The notes: generated from the sequence alone by a model not told the origin. A stretch of 64,000 nt of DNA from Gammaproteobacteria bacterium (GCA_002730035.1 PBYU01000081.1:1-64000), one strand, 5' to 3'. Positions 10,421 through 18,946 are shown, counted from the first letter of the stretch. A program made the numbers and translations.

Positions 10421-10800
10421 ATTTATCTTTTATTATTTAATATATTCAGTAGGTTAAGAGGACTCTAAGTGGACAAGACTGGACCTCGATCGACGCTTGA
10501 ATCGCTGCCTGAAACTAGCTGTCACAAATGCTTACAAGTGGTCCTCTGAATAAATGGCATGTGAGTATACTGCCTACAAATAAGACAGTATACTCGGGCC
10601 TTGCGCTGAGAACATGTTGACCGCTGGGTTTGTCGGTTGCCCCGGGGCTTTAAGAGGAGAATACAAATGACGAAGATTAAAGTATTGATAGGAGCTACTC
10701 TGGTAGTTGCATTGGTTGCACTCGGTGTAGCGCAGTCCAACTTACAAGAGCCTGCCGTTGCTGCTAACAATGACGTTATGGCCCCCCACTTCCTGGTCGA
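10398..10800 (+). repeat. Long direct repeat copy 1 (HupE start, promoter region, PAL-like 1 signal peptide)
   Basis: Near-identical to 12192..12595 at an offset of about 1795 bp. Confidence 0.85.
10563..10595 (+). promoter_or_regulatory. Hairpin upstream of PAL-like 1
   Basis: GAGTATACTG-CCTACAAATAAGA-CAGTATACTC perfect 10-bp arms; recurs upstream of PAL-like 2. Confidence 0.6.
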
Positions 10801-11860
10801 TCCATTGTGGCCGAAGCCACTGCCGAATCACTGGGTAATGGGAAGGACAATAGGGGTTGATATAGACGAAAGAGACCATGTTTTCGTTGTTCATCGCGAT
10901 CAGGCAGAAATGTTCAGTATGAATACCGAAATAGGTTTGTTCGCTGGAGTTGCCGAATGTTGCACTCCCGCCCCTCCAATACTTGAATTTGATATCGACG
11001 GAAATCTTGTAAACGCCTGGGGTGGAGCGCAAGAAGATGCAGAGTATGTATGGCCAGCTTCCAACCACGGTATAGACGTAGCTCCGAACGGTGATGTCTG
11101 GATTGGAGGAAATGGTGGCGGCGATTCACATATGCTGGTTTTCTCTCGTGATGGGGATTATATCCGGACAGTTGGCGTTCCTGGCAATGGCCGAGATAGC
11201 AACAGTACTGAACATTTCTCCATGGTTGCAGAAGTTGCTATCGATGGACCGAACAATGAAGTTTATGTAGCGGATGGCTACAGAAATAGAAGAGTTGCTG
11301 TTGTTGATCTGGCAACTGGTGCATTCAAACGGTATTGGGGTGCCTATGGAAACACTCCGGATGACACTGCGGACGTAACATATACACCAGGCGAGCCCGG
11401 TCCTCAACAATTTCGCGGACCGGTACACTGCGCAGAACCGTCTAATGATGGGCTAGTTTATGTGTGTGACCGTGGAGCAGACCGTATTCAAGTGTTCCGG
11501 ACTGATGGAACCTTTGTAGAAGAAGTAATCCTATCACCTGCAACTTTGTCTCAGGGATCCACGTGGGATATTGATTTTTCTCCGGATGATGCTCAGGAAT
11601 TTATGTATGTGGCTGACGGGCAAAACTTCAAGATTTATGTAATGAATCGGGCTTCTTTGGAAGTGCTTTATACATTTGGAGATGGGGGTAGACAACCGGG
11701 TTTATTTTATGCGCCTCACTCCATTGCAACAGACTCTGAGGGTAACATCTATACAACTGAGACTTATGAAGGCAAACGTGTGCAGAAATTTCTTAATCAA
11801 GGTATGCGTCCAGTAGACGTAAGAGATCGAGCACCTACGTGGCCCGCTGACGAGTTGTAA
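10667..11860 (+). CDS. Secreted NHL six-bladed beta-propeller, peptidyl-alpha-hydroxyglycine alpha-amidating lyase-like (PAL-like 1)
   Basis: Signal peptide MTKIKVLIGATLVVALVALGVAQ; motifs VVHRD, SNHGIDVAPNGDVWIGG, VYVADGYRNRRVAVV, GPVHCAEPSNDGLVYVCDRGADRIQVF, APHSIATDSEGNIYTTETYEGKRVQKF match PAL blade/His pattern. Shine-Dalgarno-like aagaggag upstream. Confidence 0.82.
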   Translation: MTKIKVLIGATLVVALVALGVAQSNLQEPAVAANNDVMAPHFLVDPLWPKPLPNHWVMGRTIGVDIDERDHVFVVHRDQAEMFSMNTEIGLFAGVAECCTPAPPILEFDIDGNLVNAWGGAQEDAEYVWPASNHGIDVAPNGDVWIGGNGGGDSHMLVFSRDGDYIRTVGVPGNGRDSNSTEHFSMVAEVAIDGPNNEVYVADGYRNRRVAVVDLATGAFKRYWGAYGNTPDDTADVTYTPGEPGPQQFRGPVHCAEPSNDGLVYVCDRGADRIQVFRTDGTFVEEVILSPATLSQGSTWDIDFSPDDAQEFMYVADGQNFKIYVMNRASLEVLYTFGDGGRQPGLFYAPHSIATDSEGNIYTTETYEGKRVQKFLNQGMRPVDVRDRAPTWPADEL

Positions 11861-11877
11861 TACCTGTCTCAACCAAG

Positions 11878-11910
11878 AAAACGGCCTCCATTTGGAGGTC
11901 GTTTTTTTTT
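11878..11910 (+). terminator. Rho-independent terminator after PAL-like 1
   Basis: aaaacggcctcc-attt-ggaggtcgtttttttt. Confidence 0.85.
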
Positions 11911-12191
11911 GACTAAATCGCAGGAGTTCGTCCTTAAAATTTCATTTCAGAGTATACGTAGAATAAAAAAAATATCTCCATCTAAGTCTATACCCTCCTT
12001 TGCCTGATAATATTATTTTGCTTGCTCCAAAACCCTCGGGAATCTCCCTACCCAGCCAGTTTCGCCACACGGTCAGAAGCTGTTGGCAAATCTCACTTGG
12101 AAGGGGTGGTTTGCAAGGTAAACACCTTGCATCCTCGCTGCGGGCCCGTGACTATCCGGTAGGGTGAGGAACGATGGCCGCAGGCCAATCC

Positions 12192-12595
12192 GAGCAGGGC
12201 TTCAAAATATCTCATGTTTACAATTTATTATTTAATATATTCAGTAGGTTAAGAGGACTCTAAGTGGGCAAGAATGGGCCTCGATCGACGCTTGATTCGC
12301 TGCCTGAAACTAGCTGTCACAAATCCTTACAAGTGGCCCTCTGAAAAAATTGCTTGTGAGTGTACTGCCTACAAATAAGGCAGTATACTCGGGCCTCGCT
12401 CTGAGAGCATGTTGACCCTTGGGTCTGTCAGTAGCTCCGGGGCTTTAAGAGGAGAACAAAAATGACAAAGATTAAAGTATTGATAGGTGCAACTCTGGTA
12501 GTTGCATTGCTTGCACTCGGTGTAGCGCAGTCCAACATACAAGAGCCGGTCGTTGCTGCTAACAATGACGTTATGGCCCCCCACTTCCTGGTGGA
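12192..12595 (+). repeat. Long direct repeat copy 2 (residual HupE start, promoter region, PAL-like 2 signal peptide)
   Basis: Near-identical to 10398..10800, including cagggct.caaaatatctcat and taatatattcagtaggttaagaggactctaagtgg. Confidence 0.85.
12358..12390 (+). promoter_or_regulatory. Hairpin upstream of PAL-like 2
   Basis: GAGTGTACTGCC-TACAAATAA-GGCAGTATACTC; 12-bp stem with one G.U wobble relative to copy 1. Confidence 0.6.
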
Positions 12596-13655
12596 TCCAT
12601 TATGGCCGAAACCCCTACCCAACCACTGGGTTCAAGGCAACACCATCGGTGTTGACGTTGATGAGCGAGACCATATCTTCGCGGTTCACAGAAACACCGT
12701 ATCGCAATTCATGAGAATTCAGGAAATCGGCCTTTTCTCCGGTGTTGCCGAATGTTGCACACCGGCGCCGCCAATTCTTGAGTTTGACCTGGAAGGTAAC
12801 CTGATCAACGCCTGGGGCGGACCTGTAGAGGGCGCAGCTTATACATGGCCGGAATCCAACCACGGTATTGATGTCGCACCAAATGGTGACGTCTGGATCG
12901 GTGGTAACGGCGGACCTGACTCCCACGTACTCGTTTTCACCCGTGATGGTGAATACATACGCACAGTCGGTGTACCCGGACAGGATATAGACAGTAACAG
13001 CGAGACTCACTACGGTCGTGTCGCTGAAATCGCCATCGATGCGTCGGCTAACGAAGTGTATTTCGCGGATGGCTATGCCAATAAGCGTGTTGCCGTTGTC
13101 GATCTTGCCACTGGTGCCTTCAAGCGTCACTGGGGTGCTTACGGTAACCGTCCAGATGACGATACCGACACAACTTACACCCCGGGTGAGCCAGGTCCTC
13201 AGCAATTCCGCGGACCGGTACACTGTGCCGAGCCCTCTAACGACGGTCTGATTTACGTGTGTGACCGTGGTGCTGACCGCGTGCAGATTTTCCGCCCGGA
13301 CGGAACCTACGTGAGCGAGCATATCTACAATCCTGCCACTCTGGCACAAGGATCTACCTGGGATATCGCTTTCTCTCAAGATGACGACCAGGAATTCATT
13401 TACCTGGCAGACGGTCAGAACTTCAAGATCTCCATTATCGATCGAGAGTCTATGGAAGTTCTGTACACCTTCGGTGATGGCGGCAGACAGCCTGGTCTGT
13501 TCTTCGCCCCTCACAGTATCGCTACTGACTCTCAAGGTAATATCTATACCACTGAGACCTACGAAGGTAAGCGTATCCAGAAGTTCCTGTTCCAGGGTTT
13601 GCAAGCTGTTACTGTTCGTGACCGTGCACCAACCTGGCCAGCAAACGAACTGTAA
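12462..13655 (+). CDS. Secreted NHL beta-propeller, PAL-like 2
   Basis: Same motifs as PAL-like 1: FAVHRN, SNHGIDVAPNGDVW, VYFADGYANKR, GPVHCAEPSNDG, DRGADR, APHSIATDSQG. Confidence 0.82.
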   Translation: MTKIKVLIGATLVVALLALGVAQSNIQEPVVAANNDVMAPHFLVDPLWPKPLPNHWVQGNTIGVDVDERDHIFAVHRNTVSQFMRIQEIGLFSGVAECCTPAPPILEFDLEGNLINAWGGPVEGAAYTWPESNHGIDVAPNGDVWIGGNGGPDSHVLVFTRDGEYIRTVGVPGQDIDSNSETHYGRVAEIAIDASANEVYFADGYANKRVAVVDLATGAFKRHWGAYGNRPDDDTDTTYTPGEPGPQQFRGPVHCAEPSNDGLIYVCDRGADRVQIFRPDGTYVSEHIYNPATLAQGSTWDIAFSQDDDQEFIYLADGQNFKISIIDRESMEVLYTFGDGGRQPGLFFAPHSIATDSQGNIYTTETYEGKRIQKFLFQGLQAVTVRDRAPTWPANEL

Positions 13656-13675
13656 AGAGATCTTTGTCTAAATAG

Positions 13676-13713
13676 AAAGCCCGGCTTCTTGCCAAGGAAG
13701 CCGGGTTTTTTAT
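13676..13713 (+). terminator. Rho-independent terminator after PAL-like 2
   Basis: aaagcccggcttc-ttgccaag-gaagccgggttttttat. Confidence 0.85.
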
Positions 13714-13735
13714 CGCCTGGCGATTCAGCTCCGGA

Positions 13736-15091
13736 GTGGCTCCACCTGGCGTTCACAGCCACCAGCAGGCCGCTGAGGGTGAGGCCATTCAGTATCCGCT
13801 ACGGATTTCGCGGTCAATTCCATTGCCGATGTTCCTCTCGGACTTTAATGGTGTTAACTTCAATTCTCCGGTAGTAGTTTCATTCACTCAACAGGAAACC
13901 GCTATGTCTAAAACAAGAAAAACACTCCTTTTCAGCTTTCTCGCCATCACCTTATTCAGTGCACTCAATCTTGCCCAGGATCGGCTGGAACAGTCGGCCC
14001 AGGCGGTAAACAATGACCGCATGGCTCCCCAGTTCGTGGTCGATCCCTTCTGGCCCCAGCCAATGCCCAACAAGTGGTTGCTGGGGCGCACCATCGGTAT
14101 CGCAATCGACGAGCGCGACCACCTGTACGTCGTGCATCGCGACCAGGACAGCATGTTCATGAGCCAGGAACTGGGTCTGGACCTGGGTAGGGCCGAATGT
14201 TGCACGGCGGCACCACCGATTCTGGAATTCGACAGTGACGGTAACCTGATCAATGCCTGGGGTGGTCCCGGAGACGGCTATACCTGGCCAGAATCCAACC
14301 ACGGCATCGAGGTGGCACCGGACGGAAATGTCTGGATAGGCGGCAATGGCAGTGGCGATTCCCACGTGCTGGTCTTCACTCGCGATGGCACCTTCGTGCG
14401 CGAGATTGGCATTCCTGGAGAACCTATAAACAGCCTCAGCACTACATCATTCGGCCGGGTTGCGGAAATCGCTATCGATGCGTCTGCCGGTGAAGCCTAT
14501 TTTGCCGATGGCTACGGCAACAAGCGGGTGGCCGTGGTGGATGTTGCCACCGGTGCCTTTAAGCGGTTCTGGGGCGCCTATGGCAATACGCCGGTTGACG
14601 AACGCGTGGTCTATGACCCCAACGAACCCCTCCCACAACAGTTTGTTGGTCCCGTACATTGTGCCGAACCCTCTAATGACGGCCTGGTCTACGTCTGCGA
14701 CCGCGGCGCCGACCGCATCCAGGTATTCAGACCCGATGGCACCTTCGTAAAGGAAGGCCAGGTTGCGCCGCTTACTCTGGCCGGTTCCACCTGGGATATC
14801 GCCTTCTCCCCGGATGAGGATCAGGAGTTTATTTACGTCGCCGACGGCGCAAATTTCAAGGTCCATATTCTCGATCGTGAATCCCTGGAAGTTCTCGCCG
14901 AATTCGGCGATGGCGGACGCCAACCCGGATTGTTCTTTGGAACCCACAGCATTGTTAGCGATTCACAGGGCAATGTGTACACGACCGAGACCTATGAAGG
15001 AAAACGCGTACAGAAATTCATCAACCAGGGCATGAAGCCTCTCAGCGAGCATTTCACTGGAGCACCCTGGCCGGTTGAAGAACTCCATTGA
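13736..15091 (+). CDS. Secreted NHL beta-propeller, PAL-like 3
   Basis: Likely true start at ATG near 13904 (MSKTRKTLLFSFLAITLFSALNLAQ); YVVHRD, SNHGIEVAPDGNVW, YFADGYGNKR, GPVHCAEPSNDG, DRGADR, GTHSIVSDSQG. Confidence 0.8.
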   Translation: MAPPGVHSHQQAAEGEAIQYPLRISRSIPLPMFLSDFNGVNFNSPVVVSFTQQETAMSKTRKTLLFSFLAITLFSALNLAQDRLEQSAQAVNNDRMAPQFVVDPFWPQPMPNKWLLGRTIGIAIDERDHLYVVHRDQDSMFMSQELGLDLGRAECCTAAPPILEFDSDGNLINAWGGPGDGYTWPESNHGIEVAPDGNVWIGGNGSGDSHVLVFTRDGTFVREIGIPGEPINSLSTTSFGRVAEIAIDASAGEAYFADGYGNKRVAVVDVATGAFKRFWGAYGNTPVDERVVYDPNEPLPQQFVGPVHCAEPSNDGLVYVCDRGADRIQVFRPDGTFVKEGQVAPLTLAGSTWDIAFSPDEDQEFIYVADGANFKVHILDRESLEVLAEFGDGGRQPGLFFGTHSIVSDSQGNVYTTETYEGKRVQKFINQGMKPLSEHFTGAPWPVEELH

Positions 15092-15106
15092 GAGTCTTTT
15101 TATATT

Positions 15107-15136
15107 CAGTCAATGTCCATCCCTGGACATTGACTG
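15107..15136 (+). repeat. Perfect hairpin downstream of PAL-like 3
   Basis: cagtcaatgtcca-tccc-tggacattgactg. Confidence 0.7.
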
Positions 15137-15355
15137 AGTCGTCGGGAATTGCTGGCGCAAAAGCGCGGTTTTGCTGACAATTCCTCTCCTCGCATTTGCT
15201 GCGCAAATGGCAGCACTTCCCTGTGCTGCTCAGAGTTCTTTTTGCCGTTAAGGCGTCTGGTACTTTTTTTGTGTCTAATTATTGCGCCGCCTTGAACCGA
15301 TGCTGATAGTCAATTATTCTCGTCTATCACTTACTTCATAGAGATCCACAGCGTC

Positions 15356-15898
15356 ATGAAATTCCGATTCGCCAGTTGCCTGTGCATAGCCCTAATTTGT
15401 AACTCTCTTTTCGCTGCCGAAGATGTCACGGTTGCCTATCAATATGCGGGAAACCACAATACAGATTTTGGCAGTATCCGGTTTTCTCTCGGTGTCGGTG
15501 AGTTCAGCGATGGTCGGGGTGTCGAAAACGCCAAGCAAATTACCGACGATTACCAGGCCGAGTCTCCCTTGGCTGAGCTCGTTCGAGATGCACTGCTGCA
15601 GGGATTCATACATGGCGGCGCCGAGCTTGTCGATGATGGGGCAGACATGCAAATAATCGGAAGAATAAACAGTTCCGAAGTGCAAATCGTCGACCGCGGC
15701 GGCGTGGAGTCCCTACAATTAACCATTCGCACCGCTGTGCAATTGCAGGGTCGCGGCAGAACCATCTGGGAAACCACATTATTCGGCCGAGGAGTCGTCC
15801 CGGTAAACGAAGGCATTGTTGCTGCCGTTCATGGAGCGATGGATCGAATGATTCAGGAATTGGTAAGCGACGACTACTTTCTGATCGAACTGCAATAA
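15356..15898 (+). CDS. Secreted hypothetical protein (outer-membrane/lipoprotein-like beta fold)
   Basis: Signal peptide MKFRFASCLCIALICNSLFA; no family recognised with confidence. Confidence 0.6.
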   Translation: MKFRFASCLCIALICNSLFAAEDVTVAYQYAGNHNTDFGSIRFSLGVGEFSDGRGVENAKQITDDYQAESPLAELVRDALLQGFIHGGAELVDDGADMQIIGRINSSEVQIVDRGGVESLQLTIRTAVQLQGRGRTIWETTLFGRGVVPVNEGIVAAVHGAMDRMIQELVSDDYFLIELQ

Positions 15899-15909
15899 CA
15901 CTGCTCAAT

Positions 15910-16716
15910 CTATCCTGAAGACTCTACACACCCCAGCCCCGCGTATGCCGGTCCGGCAATCGGCCGCGATTGATCAGGAAATAAGCGTAGCCCGGTGGCT
16001 CTCTCCACCTCATCGACGGTGGCACGCATTTCACAGTGATGCACGTGTACAGGCGAGTCCTGGTCGAATATAAATGCTGCACCAAGACCTGTTGCAGTTA
16101 TCACAATTTTAAAAAATGCATCTGGCACCCTGTGAGGTGTATCTGTTAACAACGATTCGGCCTCCGGCTGCGGTTTGTATATGGGCCCCGTCAACACGTA
16201 AACCTCACCTTCCCGATTTACCAGGTTTCTGATTGCCCAGTCCAGCCCGTACCAGGCGCCCTGGTTCAGACCGGAAGAACGGGCAACACTGTTGCTTAGG
16301 TAATTAACATCCTCCCAGTAGGGCGTAGCTGCAAAATCCACCAAGGGCACATAGCGGGTTCTCACGAGACCCAGCGATTCCGAATCGGCAAAATCTTTCG
16401 CCTCCAGAGTATCGCTCACGAAATTATCTGCAATTACTTGCCGGGACAGACTCGATGCAATGCCAATCGAGCCTGTCGACACCGTGTAAGCAACCCAATC
16501 CGCGGATTTGCGCTCCGTGTTATAAGATAGGGCGTATATCGGGCGAATGATAAGGTGATTGTCGGCATTCGCTCCGAGTGGACAACCCTGGTAGCAATGT
16601 GCTATCCGGTAGTTTTGCGCCCCGCTGGAGGTCGAAAACAGAATCCCGCCAAGCAGCAGAAGGCCGCAACAGGCGCGGTTAATCGATGGAAATTTGTTGA
16701 CTAATAGAGTCCGCAT
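15910..16716 (-). CDS. DNA/RNA non-specific endonuclease (Serratia nuclease-type) homolog with atypical active-site motif
   Basis: DVNYLSNSVARSSGLNQGAWYGLDWAIRNLV...VYVLTGPIYKP...VPDAFFKIVI...MRATVDEVERATGLRLFP matches Serratia-type nuclease layout; ORF track start 17019 is probably too long (signal peptide begins at 16716). Confidence 0.75.
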   Translation of the reverse strand: MRTLLVNKFPSINRACCGLLLLGGILFSTSSGAQNYRIAHCYQGCPLGANADNHLIIRPIYALSYNTERKSADWVAYTVSTGSIGIASSLSRQVIADNFVSDTLEAKDFADSESLGLVRTRYVPLVDFAATPYWEDVNYLSNSVARSSGLNQGAWYGLDWAIRNLVNREGEVYVLTGPIYKPQPEAESLLTDTPHRVPDAFFKIVITATGLGAAFIFDQDSPVHVHHCEMRATVDEVERATGLRLFPDQSRPIAGPAYAGLGCVESSG

Positions 16717-17130
16717 TTCAGAGTGGATTCTGGTAGCTGCCTTTTCCTGTGGGATTGACGGTGTTTCAGCCTTCTGGCTGCGACTATCATACCCACTCGC
16801 TAGACCTGAGTATGTAATAAAGTTTGGCAAACTGGCGTGCCTGTGGGCGGTAATTTTTTGACCAGCTCCGGACGTCATCCCGCATACCCAGGCGAGGATT
16901 GCGACAGCGTCGGCAACCAGCGCATCCCATTTGTTAACCAATCCCCCAATGCCGGTGTCTAATGAAGTGCTGGCATAATTCCGTAGAACAGCGTCCCACT
17001 GGATGGGCGATGATTTCAAAAACAGCTAACCGATTATTGAAATTTGTCTTTCATTTCACTTTTTAGGAAGCTTTATTGAACCTGCCTCTCTACTATGTGC
17101 CACTGACAGACTTGCTTTAGGTAAGAACTC

Positions 17131-18888
17131 ATGAAATTACAGGAGATCGAAATGCTTAGATTAAAGATTTTCGCCAAGCTTGCGGCAGCAACCTCCCTGA
17201 CTGCACTGGTTTGCATGTCGGCCAATGCCCAGGATCGCATCAGCGATTTCTCCCTGGTCGACGCCGACGGCCGCTTTTTCCAGCTTAGCCGCAATGCCCA
17301 TAAGAATGCGATTGTGCTGCTGGCCTACGATATGGAAAGCCGGGACGCACGACGTGCAGCGGGCGACCTGGAAGATCTGGCTGAGCAGTTCGCTGACCAG
17401 CAAGTTGATTTTTTAGTGATCAACTCCACCGGTCTCGCAGACAAGACTGTCATGCGTGAAGAGGCCGAAGACGAAGACATCAGCCTGCGCATCCTGATGG
17501 ACGATACGCAACTGGTTGCCGAAGAGTTGGGTCTTACCCGTGCTGCCGAAGTTGCCATCATCGATCCCCAGGCGAGTGCCGTGGTCTATCGCGGCGCGCT
17601 GAGCAGCAGGCATGCCGATGGCAGCCGCTCCGAGCGCAATGCAGGCTCTTATGCAGAAGAAGCACTTACTGCAATACTCGCAGGTGGTGAAATTTCCAGC
17701 GAAACTCTGGCCAGTACAGGCGATGCTCTCGACTTTACTGCCAAGACAGCCTTCCTGGAATCAGTCACCTACGCGGACGACGTTGCTCCAATCCTCGAAC
17801 AGCGCTGCTCTGCTTGCCACCAGGAAGGTGGTGTTGCGCCTTTCGCCATGGAGAGCCATCAGATGATCCAGGGTTGGTCACCGATGATTCGTGAAAGCCT
17901 GATGACCAAGCGAATGCCTCCCGGGCAGATTGACAACGAGTATGTTCAAGCCTTCCACGATATAAATCACATCACGGTGGAAGAAACTCAGAAGCTGGTT
18001 CACTGGATCGATACTGGCGCCAGAAACGAAGGTAGCACCGACCCACTGGCCGCGCTGGATATCTCTCCTGCGAAATGGCTGAATGGCGAACCGGACATGA
18101 TCATCGACATTCCACCACAGCAGATCCCAGCCACGGGTGTGCTGGAATACCGCAACCTGGTGGTGCCTCTGGATATCGATGAGGACGTCTGGGTTAAGGC
18201 AGTGGAATTCGAAGCAGGCGATCCTGCTGTACTGCACCATATTATCGCCTTCTCTTATGGCCCTGACGGAATCAACCAGTTCGAAATCCTGAACCAGGGA
18301 ATCGGGCTCGGTGCATACGCCCCTGGTAACGAGTTGAACCTTTATCCAGAAAATGCCGGATTTCCTTTGGAGGCTGGTGGCGGTCTGCTACTGCAAATGC
18401 ACTACACGGTTTCCGGCAAGGAAACTGTCGATGCCTCGCAGATCGGTCTGTATCTTTGGGAAGAAGAGCCTGAAAAAGTAGTCCTCGGTGGTTCTGCTGC
18501 CGACATGGATATCGATGTTCCGCCATTCTCAACGAAAGAGATGGTTGCCACCAAGACGTTCCGAGAGGACGTCTACCTGAGCATGCTTGGACCACATATG
18601 CACTTCCGTGGTTACGACGCTAACTTCAAGCTGCGATATCCAGATGGTCGTGTGGAAGAAGTGCTGAATATTCCTAACTACCAGTTCAACTGGCAGAAGG
18701 TTTACGATTTCAAAGAACCAATGTTCCTGCCAGCCGGTACTGAGCTGGTGTTCCGCGGCACTTTCGATAACACGGAATACAATCCGAATAATCCAGATCC
18801 ATCCGTAACACTGAACTGGGGGGAACAAACCTGGCAAGAAATGTTCTTCGGTTTCTTCCGCTATACAGAAGCTGACAGCGGAGAATAA
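17131..18888 (+). CDS. Secreted redoxin-like / CxxCH / PHM-type copper monooxygenase fusion (PHM-like 3)
   Basis: SDFSLVDADGRFFQLSRNA; CSACHQEGGVAPF...KRMPP; VLHHIIAFS, LQMHYTVSGKE, LGPHMHFRGYDANF, TWQEMFFGFF. Confidence 0.85.
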   Translation: MKLQEIEMLRLKIFAKLAAATSLTALVCMSANAQDRISDFSLVDADGRFFQLSRNAHKNAIVLLAYDMESRDARRAAGDLEDLAEQFADQQVDFLVINSTGLADKTVMREEAEDEDISLRILMDDTQLVAEELGLTRAAEVAIIDPQASAVVYRGALSSRHADGSRSERNAGSYAEEALTAILAGGEISSETLASTGDALDFTAKTAFLESVTYADDVAPILEQRCSACHQEGGVAPFAMESHQMIQGWSPMIRESLMTKRMPPGQIDNEYVQAFHDINHITVEETQKLVHWIDTGARNEGSTDPLAALDISPAKWLNGEPDMIIDIPPQQIPATGVLEYRNLVVPLDIDEDVWVKAVEFEAGDPAVLHHIIAFSYGPDGINQFEILNQGIGLGAYAPGNELNLYPENAGFPLEAGGGLLLQMHYTVSGKETVDASQIGLYLWEEEPEKVVLGGSAADMDIDVPPFSTKEMVATKTFREDVYLSMLGPHMHFRGYDANFKLRYPDGRVEEVLNIPNYQFNWQKVYDFKEPMFLPAGTELVFRGTFDNTEYNPNNPDPSVTLNWGEQTWQEMFFGFFRYTEADSGE

Positions 18889-18911
18889 CTTCTCACCAGT
18901 TAGTTTGTTCA

Positions 18912-18946
18912 AAGCCTGGCTACCGAATTGTAGCCAGGCTTTTTTA
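18912..18946 (+). terminator. Rho-independent terminator after PHM-like 3
   Basis: agcctggcta-ccgaattg-tagccaggcttttttat. Confidence 0.85.

Noticed and set aside
10398-12595. Long direct repeat as an insertion sequence
   Set aside because: It contains promoter and signal-peptide sequence of the PAL-like gene and no transposase; better explained by gene duplication
12615-13604. 329-aa minus-strand ORF
   Set aside because: Lies wholly antisense to PAL-like 2, which has a signal peptide and clear family motifs; a coding shadow
4930-18888. RiPP-style precursor peptide with C-terminal Gly for the PHM/PAL enzymes
   Set aside because: No short ORF in the locus was convincing as a precursor; the small ORFs listed are mostly shadows of larger genes
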